Shown: piece after piece, positions 42,356 through 51,981 of the stretch
How positions within the stretch are numbered: the stretch's first letter is position 1
Layout: each line of letters opens with the position of its first letter
Notes under the pieces: generated by a model
What the model was told of the DNA's origin: nothing
Databases searched by the model: none
Seen by the model: the letters and a program-made list of their open reading frames with translations, nothing else
Made by a program: the position numbers and the translations under genes
Origin: CAYSUS01 sp964434165
GTDB taxonomy: Bacteria; Planctomycetota; Planctomycetia; Pirellulales; Thermoguttaceae
Length of the DNA stretch: 64,000 nucleotides
Direction: 5' to 3'
Assembly: GCA_964434165.1 (NCBI GenBank)
Contig: CAYSUS010000032.1
Location: 1-64,000 of the forward strand

Positions 42356-42854
42356 GGGGTGGATCTCGCCGAATCGCTCCCAAGCGGAGACCCTCCAAGA
42401 GCCGAGATGATCCTGCAACAAGCAAACCGGGTGCCATGCACCCCGGCGGCTTGGACGGCACGGCCCCGTTCCGCCGGAAAGGCTTGACCTGTCCTATCTT
42501 ACATCGGCCCGTCGCTCACGGCGACCAAAGTGCGCCCGGGGACTCGTCCCATCGAGGAAGTTGTTGGCCAGCAACGGGTTCTGCCAGATTGGCAGCGTCG
42601 CCTGCCTCCGCGGCCGCCACGACGGAGCCCATCGGTCGTCATCATCGCTCCCCGCTCGGGGGGAGCACGGGCCTCTTGTCACGACGTGCTCTTCCTTTAC
42701 ACTTCTGACAGGAGGGCATCGCTTGACGGGAGGACTTCGGAGGGTCTTCCGCGCCTCAGGGAGCACGCCGCTGTGCCCCCTCCTTTCCGCTTGTGGGACG
42801 CGGTCGGGTCGTTTCGATGCCCGGTCTCTCTTCCTCGCAGGCAAGGGATCGCTC
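42356..42854. other. Divergent intergenic region before sdhCAB
   Basis: About 500 bases between the receiver gene and sdhC. It should contain promoters for both. A plus-strand sigma-70-like pair at 42676-42703 is listed separately. No gene is supported. Confidence 0.5.
42676..42703 (+). promoter_or_regulatory. Candidate sigma-70 promoter of sdhCAB
   Basis: TTGTCA (42676-42681), a 16-base spacer, and TACACT (42698-42703), on the plus strand about 150 bases before the sdhC start. Five of six positions match the -35 consensus and four the -10. Position and orientation fit the sdhCAB operon; activity is inferred. Confidence 0.35.
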
Positions 42855-43667
42855 GTGCAGTACCTCGACGTGGCTTCGATGTTCGGGCGCCATGAGTTCC
42901 TCATCCGCCGCGTCCACTCGCTGCTCGGACTGATCCCCGTCGGGGGATACCTGGTGTTCCACCTGGCGACCAATGCCGCGATCATCGACGGCCTGGCCGC
43001 CTACCAGCACCGTGCCGACCAGATTCACAAGCTCGGCCCGACCACGATCCTGTTCCTCGAGTGGTCGGTGATCTTCCTGCCGATCCTCTTCCACGGTCTG
43101 ATCGGGATGGTGATCGTCACGCGCGGCAAGCGCAACGTGGGCAGCTACGCCTACGAGGGCAACGTCCGCTACACGCTCCAGCGGACCACGGGCGTGATCG
43201 CCTTCCTGTTCATCTTCTGGCACGTCTTTCACATGCACGGCTGGCTTCGCTGGGAGTGGTGGGTTCAGTACGTGGCCCAGCCGCTGGGCGGGGCCCAGTT
43301 CGATCCCAAGCACGCCTACACGGCCGCCGAGGCCCTTCAGTCGTTCTGGGTGTTTCCGGTCCTCTACGCGATCGGCACGCTCGCCAGCGTGTATCACCTG
43401 GCCAACGGCATCTGGACCATGGGCATCACCTGGGGCGCGTGGACCAGTCCCCGGGCCCAGCAGTGGGCCAAGATCCCGTGCGCGGCGTTCGGGCTGGGGC
43501 TCGCCGTGGTTGGCATGGGGGCCCTCTGGGGCATGCTCCGGGCCGACGTACCGGCCGCCAAGTCCCCTTCGGCCGAGACCGGCAAGCCCGCGGCCGCGTC
43601 TCCGCAACAGGCTTCGCTGCCGGCCCCCGTTTCCAGGATCCCGCGTCACTTTACGGAACGCGCGTAA
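42855..43667 (+). CDS. sdhC: Succinate dehydrogenase cytochrome b subunit (type B)
   Basis: A 270-residue membrane anchor with five transmembrane helices, the single-subunit dihaem form found in type B succinate:quinone oxidoreductases. Axial-ligand candidates are the His residues in RRVHSLLGL, GGYLVFHLATN, FHGLIGM and FIFWHVFHMHGW. GTG at 42855 has AAGGGA six bases upstream; ATG at 42879 is an alternative. The tail (about residues 240-270) is Ala/Pro/Ser-rich and probably disordered. Its stop overlaps the sdhA ATG (TAATG), so the two are coupled. Confidence 0.9.
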   Translation: MQYLDVASMFGRHEFLIRRVHSLLGLIPVGGYLVFHLATNAAIIDGLAAYQHRADQIHKLGPTTILFLEWSVIFLPILFHGLIGMVIVTRGKRNVGSYAYEGNVRYTLQRTTGVIAFLFIFWHVFHMHGWLRWEWWVQYVAQPLGGAQFDPKHAYTAAEALQSFWVFPVLYAIGTLASVYHLANGIWTMGITWGAWTSPRAQQWAKIPCAAFGLGLAVVGMGALWGMLRADVPAAKSPSAETGKPAAASPQQASLPAPVSRIPRHFTERA

Positions 43668-45634
43668 TGGCAAAGCACCGTGTCGCCGTCGTCGGCGGAG
43701 GGCTGGCCGGCCTGGCCGCCACCATGAAGCTCGCTGAGCTGGGCGTGGACGTCGATCTGTTCAGCCTCACGCCGGTCAAGCGATCGCATAGCTGCTGCGC
43801 CCAAGGCGGCATCAACAGCGTCAACAGCCTCACCCGGCAGCTCGGCGACGCCGAGTGGAAGCACTTCGACGACACGGTTTACGGGGGCGACTTCCTCCAG
43901 CACCAGCCGCCGGTCAAGGAGATGGCCGAGTGGGCCCCGCGCGTGATCGACCTGATGGACCGGCTGGGGGTGACGTTCAACCGCACGCCCGAGGGCTTCC
44001 GCGACCAGCGCCGCTTCGGCGGCACGCTGTTCGCCCGAACCGCCTTTGCCGGGGCGACGACGGGCCAGCAGTTGCTCTACGCACTGGACGAGCAGGTCCG
44101 CCGCTGGGAGGTCACGGGCCACGTGATCAAGCACGAGTTCTGGGATTACCTTGGCCCGATTCTGGACGAGACCGGTCAGTGCCGCGGCTGCGTCGCCCAG
44201 GACATGGTGAGCATGGAGATCCGCGCCTTTCCAGCCGACGCGGTGATCGTGGCCTCCGGCGGTTGCGGGCTGGTTTACGGCCGCTCGACCATGTCGATGG
44301 CCTGCACCGGTAGCGCCGCCAGCCGCACCTATCAGGCCGGCGCGCGCTACGCCAACGGCGAGTTCATCCAGGTCCACCCCACGGCCGTGCCCGGGGCCGA
44401 CAAGCTGCGGCTGATGAGCGAGAGCGCCCGCGGCGAGGGGGGGCGCGTCTGGGTCCCGCGCCGGCCGCAGGACCCGCGCCCGCCGTCGCAGATCCCCGAG
44501 AGCGAGCGCTACTACTTCCTCGAGGAGCGGTATCCCAAGTACGGCAACCTGGTGCCCCGCGACATCGCCACCCGGGAGATCTTCAACGTCTGCACCAGGG
44601 AGGGACTAAGCGTCGAGCAGGACCGGCTGTGCGTGTATCTCGACGTCAGCCAGCTTCCGCGCGCGCTGCTCGACCGCAAGCTGGCCGGCATCCTGGAGAT
44701 CTACCAGAAGTTCCAGGGGGTCGATCCGCGCACCACGGCCATGAAGATCTTTCCCGCGGTGCACTACTCGATGGGGGGGCTGTGGGCCGACTACGAGCGC
44801 AGCGCCGAGGGAGGCCTGGAGATCGGGTCCCCGCGAAACCACCAAACGAACGTTCCCGGCGTGTACGCCATCGGCGAGTGCGATTACCAGTATCACGGCG
44901 CGAACCGCCTGGGGGCCAATTCCCTGATCTCCTGCATCTTCAGCGGGTTGATCGCCGCGCCGGGCGTGGCGACGATGCTCAGCAACCTCGCCGACGGGTC
45001 GGCCGCGGACCAGCCGTCGTCGCTGTTCGACCAGGCGGTCGCCCGGCACCAGGCCCGTTACAAGGACCTCCTCAGCCGCGACGGCGACGGCGAGAACCCG
45101 TATCTGATCCACCAGGAGCTGGGCCGCGTGATGACCGAGACGGCCACCGTGGTCCGCCACAACGATCAGCTCGAGGCGGCTTACCAGAGAGTCCAAGAGC
45201 TCGCGGAGCGAGCCGCGCGCAGCGCGCTGGCCGACACGGGCAACTGGACCAACCAGAACGTGGTCTTCACCCGGGCCCTGGAGGACATGTTCCCGCTGGC
45301 CAGGACGATCCTCAAGGGGGCCATCGCCCGCGACGAGTGCCGCGGGGCGCACTACAAGCCCGAGTTCGCCATGCCCCAGGTCGATGCCTCGGAGGCGGAC
45401 GAGAGACAGCGCCAGGCCGAAGCGTGGTGCGACCGTTTCGAGGAGAACAACCGCCAATGGCTGAAGACGACGATTGCGGAGCTCGACTCCTCGGGCGAGC
45501 CGCAGCTGAGCTACGAGGACGTGGACACGTCCATCATCCCGCCGCGCCCCAGGCTCTACGGCGTGGTGGGCGGCGAGGTGATCGAGAAGGTCTGGCGCGA
45601 GCGCCAGGAGCAAGCCGTGGCTTCCGCTCAATAG
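43667..45634 (+). CDS. sdhA: Succinate dehydrogenase flavoprotein subunit
   Basis: The catalytic FAD subunit of complex II, 655 residues, facing the cytoplasm. It has the dinucleotide fold VAVVGGGLAGLAATM (6-20), the covalent FAD site HSCCAQGGIN (H41 histidyl-FAD in the family), the active-site loop EFIQVHPTAVPG, and the C-terminal GANRLGANSLISCIFSG. The sequence is of the type paired with a dihaem cytochrome b. ATG at 43667 overlaps the sdhC stop; sdhB follows 18 bases after its stop. Confidence 0.96.
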   Translation: MAKHRVAVVGGGLAGLAATMKLAELGVDVDLFSLTPVKRSHSCCAQGGINSVNSLTRQLGDAEWKHFDDTVYGGDFLQHQPPVKEMAEWAPRVIDLMDRLGVTFNRTPEGFRDQRRFGGTLFARTAFAGATTGQQLLYALDEQVRRWEVTGHVIKHEFWDYLGPILDETGQCRGCVAQDMVSMEIRAFPADAVIVASGGCGLVYGRSTMSMACTGSAASRTYQAGARYANGEFIQVHPTAVPGADKLRLMSESARGEGGRVWVPRRPQDPRPPSQIPESERYYFLEERYPKYGNLVPRDIATREIFNVCTREGLSVEQDRLCVYLDVSQLPRALLDRKLAGILEIYQKFQGVDPRTTAMKIFPAVHYSMGGLWADYERSAEGGLEIGSPRNHQTNVPGVYAIGECDYQYHGANRLGANSLISCIFSGLIAAPGVATMLSNLADGSAADQPSSLFDQAVARHQARYKDLLSRDGDGENPYLIHQELGRVMTETATVVRHNDQLEAAYQRVQELAERAARSALADTGNWTNQNVVFTRALEDMFPLARTILKGAIARDECRGAHYKPEFAMPQVDASEADERQRQAEAWCDRFEENNRQWLKTTIAELDSSGEPQLSYEDVDTSIIPPRPRLYGVVGGEVIEKVWRERQEQAVASAQ

Positions 45635-45652
45635 GGGAGAATCTGCAGGATC

Positions 45653-46510
45653 ATGACCCAAGCCTCTTCCAACGGCAAAGCGGGAAGGATCGAGTCGTTC
45701 GACGTGGTCGTTCTTCGCCAGGACGCCCCGGGCGAGCCGAGCTACTGGGAGCGGTTTCGCGTGCCCTACGAGCCGGACATGAACGTGATCAGCGCGCTGC
45801 AGAAGATCGCGGCCTTGGCCCGGAACGCCGAGAACAAGCCCGTGGCCCCGGTCGCCTGGGACTGCAACTGCCTGGAGGAGGTGTGCGGGGCCTGCACCCA
45901 GGTGATCAACGGGCGGGTGCGCCAGGCCTGCACGGCCCTGGTCGATAAGCTGCTGGAGGAGAAGCCGGACGCGATCGAGCTTCGCCCCATGACCAAGTTC
46001 CCGGTGATCCGGGACCTCATGGTCGATCGCTCGCGGATGTTCTCCACGCTCAAGAAGGTCAAGGCCTGGATCCCGGTCGATAGCTACCTGGACATGGGCC
46101 CCGGTCCGCGCCAGTCGCAGGAGAACCAGGAGATCGCCTACGTCCTGAGCAAGTGCATGACGTGCGGCTGCTGCCTGGAGGCCTGCCCCCAGTTCCTCAA
46201 GATCGAGCTGGAGCGCTTGCCTGGCGAGAGCGAGGAGGATCACCACCGCCGCGAGGAGGAGGTGAACAACCGGTCGTTCATGGGGGCGTTCGCCATCTCG
46301 CAGGTCGATCTGTTCAACACCAACCCCGTGGGCGCGATGACGGCCAAGGAACGGCTCGACTCGCTGGTCTCCGAAGGCGGGATCCAGGTGTGCGGCAACG
46401 CACAGAACTGCGTCAAGGTGTGCCCCAAGGACATCCCGCTGACCACCTCGATCGCGCGCATGGGCCGCGCGGCGACCGTGCATACGCTGAAGAGCTGGTT
46501 CGATCGGTGA
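45653..46510 (+). CDS. sdhB: Succinate dehydrogenase iron-sulphur subunit
   Basis: 285 residues with three cluster sites. The [2Fe-2S] ligands are C73, C78, C81 and C93 (CNCLEEVCGAC with a following C). The [4Fe-4S] ligands are C168, C171, C174 and C178 (CMTCGCCLEACP), and the third group is in CGNAQNCVKVCPKDIP. All ligands are present. An N-terminal tail of about 12 residues precedes the first strand. It ends the sdhCAB operon, with about 70 bases before the minus-strand HTH gene. Confidence 0.96.
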   Translation: MTQASSNGKAGRIESFDVVVLRQDAPGEPSYWERFRVPYEPDMNVISALQKIAALARNAENKPVAPVAWDCNCLEEVCGACTQVINGRVRQACTALVDKLLEEKPDAIELRPMTKFPVIRDLMVDRSRMFSTLKKVKAWIPVDSYLDMGPGPRQSQENQEIAYVLSKCMTCGCCLEACPQFLKIELERLPGESEEDHHRREEEVNNRSFMGAFAISQVDLFNTNPVGAMTAKERLDSLVSEGGIQVCGNAQNCVKVCPKDIPLTTSIARMGRAATVHTLKSWFDR

Positions 46511-46581
46511 GTGAAGGATGAGTCGAGAGGTCGGCCCCCGCCTCCTGACCCCCGATTCCTGATCCCCACCTCCCGCCGCCG

Positions 46582-46815
46582 CTACCCCGTGTTGCGCCCG
46601 CGACCGTCGAGCGGCTGCCACTGGCGCGTGGTCTGGCTCTGAAGGTAGTCGTCCAGGTCGGCAAGTCGGATGCGGATGCTGTTGCCGATGCGGGCGTGGG
46701 GGATCGCGCCGGCGCGGATCAGCCGTCGCACCGTATCCGCGCTGACACCCAGGTACCGGCCTGCCCCCACGATGCTCACGGCGGCCGGCTGGACCACGAC
46801 TTCCGAGTCTCTCAT
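46582..46815 (-). CDS. Excisionase-type helix-turn-helix protein
   Basis: A 77-residue DNA-binding protein of the excisionase/MerR-like HTH_17 fold: VSIVGAGRYLGVSADTVRRL covers the recognition region, followed by RAGAIPHARIGNSIRIRLADLD and a short tail. ATG at 46815 has AAGGAGG nine bases upstream. It could be a phage or plasmid excisionase relic, but such proteins also act as chromosomal regulators. No integrase gene is near. A second small regulator gene lies 97 bases upstream on the same strand. Confidence 0.82.
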   Translation of the reverse strand: MRDSEVVVQPAAVSIVGAGRYLGVSADTVRRLIRAGAIPHARIGNSIRIRLADLDDYLQSQTTRQWQPLDGRGRNTG

Positions 46816-46912
46816 CCGAGGGCCCTCCTTGTTGCTTGTCTGCCAGTTCGGGCACGCGCGAGCAAGCTGCCCGTGGCGTCCCGCCGTTGCGGCGTGTGCG
46901 GACAACCTCCGC

Positions 46913-47113
46913 TCACTGTCCCAACTCGTCGCTGGGGATCTTGCGCCAGTCCACGAACTCGCGGAGCTTTTCGGTCAGAAGACGCTCCGCCACTTCGGCC
47001 ACGTTCTTTCCGTGAAGCCCCTGGCGGGCCAGGTGCGTGAGGACCTCGACGGCCTGGGGGGTTGCCGCAATCGTGATCTGCTCGGTGGGCGTGACGTTCT
47101 TGCGTTTCCCCAT
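46913..47113 (-). CDS. Small candidate DNA-binding protein (ribbon-helix-helix-like)
   Basis: 66 residues. The strand TEQITIAATPQAVEVLTHLA followed by two helices (LHGKNVAEVAERLLTEKL) resembles RHH or CopG-type regulators and toxin-partner antitoxins. The basic start (MGKRKNVTP) fits DNA binding. An AT-rich dyad lies 60-95 bases upstream and could be its operator. No toxin gene was seen beside it. The identification rests on length and pattern, not on a family match. Confidence 0.6.
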   Translation of the reverse strand: MGKRKNVTPTEQITIAATPQAVEVLTHLARQGLHGKNVAEVAERLLTEKLREFVDWRKIPSDELGQ

Positions 47114-47415
47114 GCACGCTGGGCTCCCACGCCGAGGCCAACGACCGCGCCATGCCGCTGCGGGACGACACTTGCGGATAGTTATTAAATATTTATGCCA
47201 TAATTATCCTTCGCGAGTCAAGAGGAGCCTGTCGAGGCTGCCGGCTGCCTATTGCTGCCCACGATTGCCGAAAACTGCTATTGGGAGCGGCGGGGCGGTT
47301 TGCTACAATTCCGCGCGCCCAGAAGGGGGGCGGCGCGGCACTTGGCGCGAACGCCGCGGCGCCCCCGGCGCTCGCTGGCCAACGGAGTGACCCTCTCGCA
47401 GCACGGAGGTGGACG
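47114..47415. other. AT-rich divergent regulatory region
   Basis: About 300 bases between the minus-strand RHH-like gene and the plus-strand CsrA-like gene. It contains the only clearly AT-rich island in this GC-rich window (about 47176-47210), with a dyad symmetric sequence listed separately. No gene is supported. Confidence 0.5.
47176..47209. promoter_or_regulatory. AT-rich dyad (candidate operator)
   Basis: GGATAGTTAT (47176-47185) and ATAATTATCC (47200-47209) are inverted with nine of ten positions matching, around a 14-base AT-rich spacer. It lies between the divergent small-regulator and CsrA-like genes. A -10-like TATTTA occurs inside. The role as operator is inferred. Confidence 0.45.
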
Positions 47416-47664
47416 ATGCTCGCCCTGCGATTCGCGGTCGGAGAATACGCCTTCATCTACCACGAAGGCACGGCCATTGGGGCGATCCGCTTGTCGGAGG
47501 TGAAACCCTCCAGTGCCAGCCCCAAGGTCTCCGTGGCGTTTGCGGGCGACCGGCACGGCTTCGAGGTCCTCCGCCCCAGCGTGGTCGAGCGTCGCTTCGG
47601 CCGAGAGGAACTGGAGAGGCTCCACCGCCAGTTCGCCCTGGACGGCTGCCTCCAGGAGGCCTGA
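47416..47664 (+). CDS. CsrA-like small protein (tentative)
   Basis: 82 residues. The N-terminus MLALRFAVGEYAFI and the middle VSVAFAGDRHGFEVLRPSVVE follow the CsrA pattern (MLVLxRKxGExIxI ... VRLGFxAPxDVxVLRxE), a translation regulator that binds GGA motifs. The classic RKxGE is changed and the RNA-contacting Arg is in LRP. A C-terminal helix extends beyond the usual length. ATG at 47416 has GGAGGT five bases upstream. The match is by eye, so treat the function as uncertain. Confidence 0.55.
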   Translation: MLALRFAVGEYAFIYHEGTAIGAIRLSEVKPSSASPKVSVAFAGDRHGFEVLRPSVVERRFGREELERLHRQFALDGCLQEA

Positions 47665-47719
47665 CGCACACGGGCACCGCGTGGGTCGCTGCGCGGGGGA
47701 TGCACCCGGGCGCGGGGCG

Positions 47720-48619
47720 TCAGGCGGCCGCTCCACGGCGCGCCCGCTTGACCATGTGGATCTCGCTTCCGGTCGCGTTGAATCGCACGTCGTCCATGAA
47801 GAGGCGAATGAGCACGAGGCCTCGCCCCGCAAGCTCGTTCAACCGCGAGGGCTCCGCGGTCACGTCGGGCAGGTGCCGCGCTACGTCGAACCCGGGACCC
47901 TCGTCGCGGATCGTGAACGCCGCCTCCTGGCGGCTGAACGTCGCACGGACGTGCAAACGACGATCGCGGTGGGGAGGGTCGTTGCGTCGCCGGACCGCGA
48001 CTTCCGACGCGGCCCCCAAGGCGGCGTCCTCGAAGGACAGCTCCAGATTGCCGTGATAGACGGCGTTGGCCATCGCCTCCATCAGGGCCTTGGCCAGCCG
48101 AATCGACTCGGCCGGATCGATCAGCGAGAGCAAACCGGCGATTTGGCGAAACTGCTCAACCACCGACGCCGCCAGCACCAGGTCGTTTTCCAGCTCGTAG
48201 CGGAGTTCCTGGTACTGGAGGCAGTCCGAAGCACGCTGCCCAAAGCGGTCGCCGGCGGCGATCTCCAGAACGCTCCTCGCCGCAGGCAGCAGCTCCGCGG
48301 CCATCTTCAGCTTGGGGACGAAATCGGCCGCACCGGCCAGCAGGGCCTGCACCGCGATGCGCTCGCTGCCGTGCGCGGTCATCACGATCGTGGGCACGTG
48401 CGGGAACCGGCGGCGAATCGATTCCACCAGGCGCATCCCGTCCAGGTTGGGCATGTTCAAGTCGGAAACGACCAGCACGGGCAGACTCGCCTCCATCTGC
48501 TCCAGGGCCTCCAGCCCGTCGGAAGCATACCGCACGAAACGCCCCGTGCCGCTTTCCAGGAGCGCGCCGGCGAGCCGCCGATCCAGTTCCGAGTCATCTA
48601 CGACAAGAACGTGGCTCAT
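47720..48619 (-). CDS. Receiver-HATPase fusion (anti-sigma-like regulator)
   Basis: A 299-residue protein. The N-terminal receiver domain (1-120) has acidic residues DD at 8-9, phospho-acceptor D53 (VSDLNMP) and Lys K103. A linker helix (about 125-165) follows, then an RsbW/SpoIIAB-type ATPase fold with N185 (EAMANAVYHGN), DEGPGFD (239-245) and GRGLVLI. A receiver fused to an HATPase lacking a DHp domain is typical of anti-sigma switch proteins, controlled by phosphorylation instead of by an STAS partner alone. Its sigma or STAS partner may include the protein at 34786-35154. Confidence 0.88.
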   Translation of the reverse strand: MSHVLVVDDSELDRRLAGALLESGTGRFVRYASDGLEALEQMEASLPVLVVSDLNMPNLDGMRLVESIRRRFPHVPTIVMTAHGSERIAVQALLAGAADFVPKLKMAAELLPAARSVLEIAAGDRFGQRASDCLQYQELRYELENDLVLAASVVEQFRQIAGLLSLIDPAESIRLAKALMEAMANAVYHGNLELSFEDAALGAASEVAVRRRNDPPHRDRRLHVRATFSRQEAAFTIRDEGPGFDVARHLPDVTAEPSRLNELAGRGLVLIRLFMDDVRFNATGSEIHMVKRARRGAAA

Positions 48620-48779
48620 GCCGGTTGAGGGCCCCTATCGCAATGGCGATTTCAACCCCCGCGAGGCTACCGACCGAGTGTTAGAATCCCGTTGCCGCGG
48701 AGTTGGCATAAGGAGAACCCCTTCTCGCTGCCCGATCGCCGGCGTGGTCCGACTCGCCGCTCCAACGGAGCGCCGAGAG

Positions 48780-48865
48780 TAGCCGAGGCGGGGTTCGAAC
48801 CCGCACGGGGATTACTCCCCACAGGATTTTAAGTCCTGTGCGTCTGCCAATTCCGCCACTCGGCC
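48780..48865 (-). tRNA. tRNA-Leu (anticodon UAA)
   Basis: 86 nt, class II. The acceptor GGCCGAG (48859-48865) pairs with CTCGGCT (48781-48787, closing G-U), and the discriminator is A at 48780. The anticodon stem CAGGA/TCCTG closes on loop CTTAAAA, giving anticodon TAA (UAA). The long variable arm GGGGAGTAATCCCC and the T arm GCGGG-TTCGAAC-CCCGC are clear. No CCA is encoded. It is on the minus strand between the REC-HATPase gene and leuA. Confidence 0.95.
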
Positions 48866-48994
48866 AACGGGCGCCGACGACGCGGCAGCGTGCGCCGCCG
48901 GGCTCGCCTGTGCTTGTTCGTCGTGTTTGGGGAACGCCAGGCGCGAGGTGGCCAGCATGCGGCCCCCTCGGGTCAACCTCGGGTCGACCCCGGG

Positions 48995-50587
<1,593 letters not shown>

Positions 50588-50758
50588 GGCAGGGTATTCC
50601 TGAAACAGCTGGCGTTGCGTTGCGATCTGAAAGGGCATCTTCGGTCACGGCTGCCGACCCCTGGTCGGCCCGGGCAACACCAACCATGCCCTCGTCGGGC
50701 TGTGGCGGCGCATGCCGCCGAAGGACTGGATGAACGTCGGTACCTGAACCATGGGCAC

Positions 50759-50792
50759 AAAAAAACCCCGGGACCTGGTCGGTCTCGGGGTT
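50759..50792 (-). terminator. leuA attenuator terminator
   Basis: On the minus strand AACCCCG (50786-50792) pairs with CGGGGTT (50764-50770), extended by GACC/GGTC, giving about eleven pairs, and is followed by seven to eight Ts. It lies between the leader peptide and leuA, where it can stop transcription when leucine is plentiful. Confidence 0.8.
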
Positions 50793-50833
50793 CGTGGTGA
50801 GGCTTCTTCTTGTGAGGACAGACTCCGTGAACC

Positions 50834-50893
50834 CTACGACCGACCGGCCGCGGGAAGCGCCAGCAGCAGCGCTAAGAGGTTCGAGGAAGCCAT
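50834..50893 (-). CDS. leuL: Leucine-rich leader peptide of leuA
   Basis: 19 codons on the minus strand, MASSNLLALLLALPAAGRS and stop. It has six Leu codons in eight positions (CTC, TTA, then GCG, CTG, CTG, CTG, GCG, CTT). Its stop lies about 42 bases before the attenuator terminator and 250 before leuA. A ribosome stalled at these Leu codons would be placed to favour an alternative fold over the terminator, the classic mechanism. No strong SD is visible before its ATG, which is the weak point of the call. Confidence 0.75.
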   Translation of the reverse strand: MASSNLLALLLALPAAGRS

Positions 50894-51093
50894 GTCACTC
50901 AGGGGTTGACGCAGGGAGGGGCATTCAAGCCCGTCTCGCTAAAGATAGACGCGGGGGCGCGGGGAGTCAAGCCGGGGACTGAAGCGGGGCGCAGCCGCGA
51001 TCCGATCTTCTCCGGTAGGAGGCGCTACGATACGCTAAGGGCGACGCGCGTGGCGTCGCTCGGGTTCGCGAGGAAACCGCGAGACCAGGCAAG

Positions 51094-51324
51094 ATGGCCG
51101 GCGAGAACCTGGATTTGAGCAGCGGCTCGGAACCCCCCTGCCGGAGGGCATGGCGGGGGCGCCGGTTTATCGGCATCCAGTTCGCCTGTTGTGGAGCGTA
51201 CGCAAGGGTTTATGTCAATCGCGAGGGCACCGCCTACGAGGGCTACTGCCCACGCTGCTCTCGCCCCGTGCGGATCCGCATCGGCCCGGGGGGGACGAAC
51301 TCCCGGTTCTTCACCGCGTATTGA
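51094..51324 (+). CDS. Small conserved protein with CxxC zinc-knuckle
   Basis: 76 residues. The core is FIGIQFACCGAYARVYVNRE, then GTAYEGYCPRCSRPVRIRIG and a final GGTNSRFFTAY. The CC pair and the CPRC pair could form one zinc site. This arrangement recurs as a short conserved protein in planctomycete genomes; its function is unknown. The gene begins 200 bases from the leu leader on the opposite strand, so the two share an upstream region. Confidence 0.75.
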   Translation: MAGENLDLSSGSEPPCRRAWRGRRFIGIQFACCGAYARVYVNREGTAYEGYCPRCSRPVRIRIGPGGTNSRFFTAY

Positions 51325-51437
51325 GTCGGGCGGCTCTTTCGTGTACTCTCCGCCGGATTCGCCGCGCGACAAATCCCCTCACTTAGGGTGGGGGGTAGAT
51401 GGCTGCCGTGCGGCGGCGCTTTCGGCGGTTGGCGCTG

Positions 51438-51923
51438 ATGGACTACGAGATCCAGCGTTTCACTCGGCATTGCGCGGCGACCGGGCGCGAGCTCACGCCC
51501 GGCGAAGAGGTCTATTCCGTGCTGATCGCCGAGGGGTCCAAGACGCAGCGGCTGGACTACTCGGCCGAGGCATGGGCGGGGCCGCCCAGGAACGCGCTGG
51601 GCTGGTGGAGATCGCACGTGCCCGGCAAGGGCACGCGGCGGATCGGATGGGCGCCCAACGACGTGATGCTCGAGTACTTCGAGGGGCTGGCCGACCGGCC
51701 GGAGGACCGGGATAAGCGTTTCGTGCTGGCGCTGCTGCTGGTCCGCCGCCGCGTGATGCGGCACGAGGAGACGGAGATCGACGCGGAGGGCCGCGAGGTG
51801 ATGGTGCTCTACTGCCCCCGGCGCGAGACGACCTATCAGGTGCCGGCCGCGCCGCCCAGCGCGGAGCGAACGCAGCAGATCCAGGAAGAGCTGGCCGAGC
51901 TACTGGTCGGCGGGACGGCATAA
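51438..51923 (+). CDS. Conserved hypothetical protein
   Basis: 161 residues beginning MDYEIQRFTRHCAATGRELT, with an HC...TG.EL pattern near the start that looks like a metal-binding or structural turn, then YSVLI, RLDYSAEAWAGPP and WWRSHVPGK, ending in a helix with CPRRETTYQVP. ATG at 51438 was chosen because the conserved part starts there; an in-frame ATG at 51399 would add 13 basic residues. Its stop lies two bases before palindromic repeat copy 3. Function unknown. Confidence 0.7.
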   Translation: MDYEIQRFTRHCAATGRELTPGEEVYSVLIAEGSKTQRLDYSAEAWAGPPRNALGWWRSHVPGKGTRRIGWAPNDVMLEYFEGLADRPEDRDKRFVLALLLVRRRVMRHEETEIDAEGREVMVLYCPRRETTYQVPAAPPSAERTQQIQEELAELLVGGTA

Positions 51924-51925
51924 CC

Positions 51926-51958
51926 AGACTTCCGAAGTCTTCAAGACTTTGGAAGTCT
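51926..51958. repeat. Dispersed palindromic repeat, copy 3
   Basis: AGACTTCCGAAGTCT (51926-51940), TCA, AGACTTTGGAAGTCT (51944-51958), one degenerate position. It lies immediately after the stop codon of one gene and 24 bases before the ATG of the next on the same strand. It could end transcription of the first gene or be read through as an RNA hairpin. Confidence 0.85.
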
Positions 51959-51981
51959 CGCTACGGCGTGAAGGAGAACGC

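Larger units (their letters stand above)
50588..51093. other. leuA leader region and upstream gap
   Basis: About 500 bases between the leuA start and the next plus-strand gene. On the minus strand it holds a leader peptide (50834-50893), a terminator (50759-50792) and about 170 bases of leader before leuA. The rest (50894-51093) should contain the leuA promoter; no confident promoter hexamers were picked. Confidence 0.6.

Noticed and set aside
46582..48865. Integrated element bounded by tRNA-Leu, with the HTH protein as excisionase
   Set aside because: No integrase, no duplicated tRNA 3' end and no phage genes were seen; sdhCAB and REC-HATPase are ordinary chromosomal genes.
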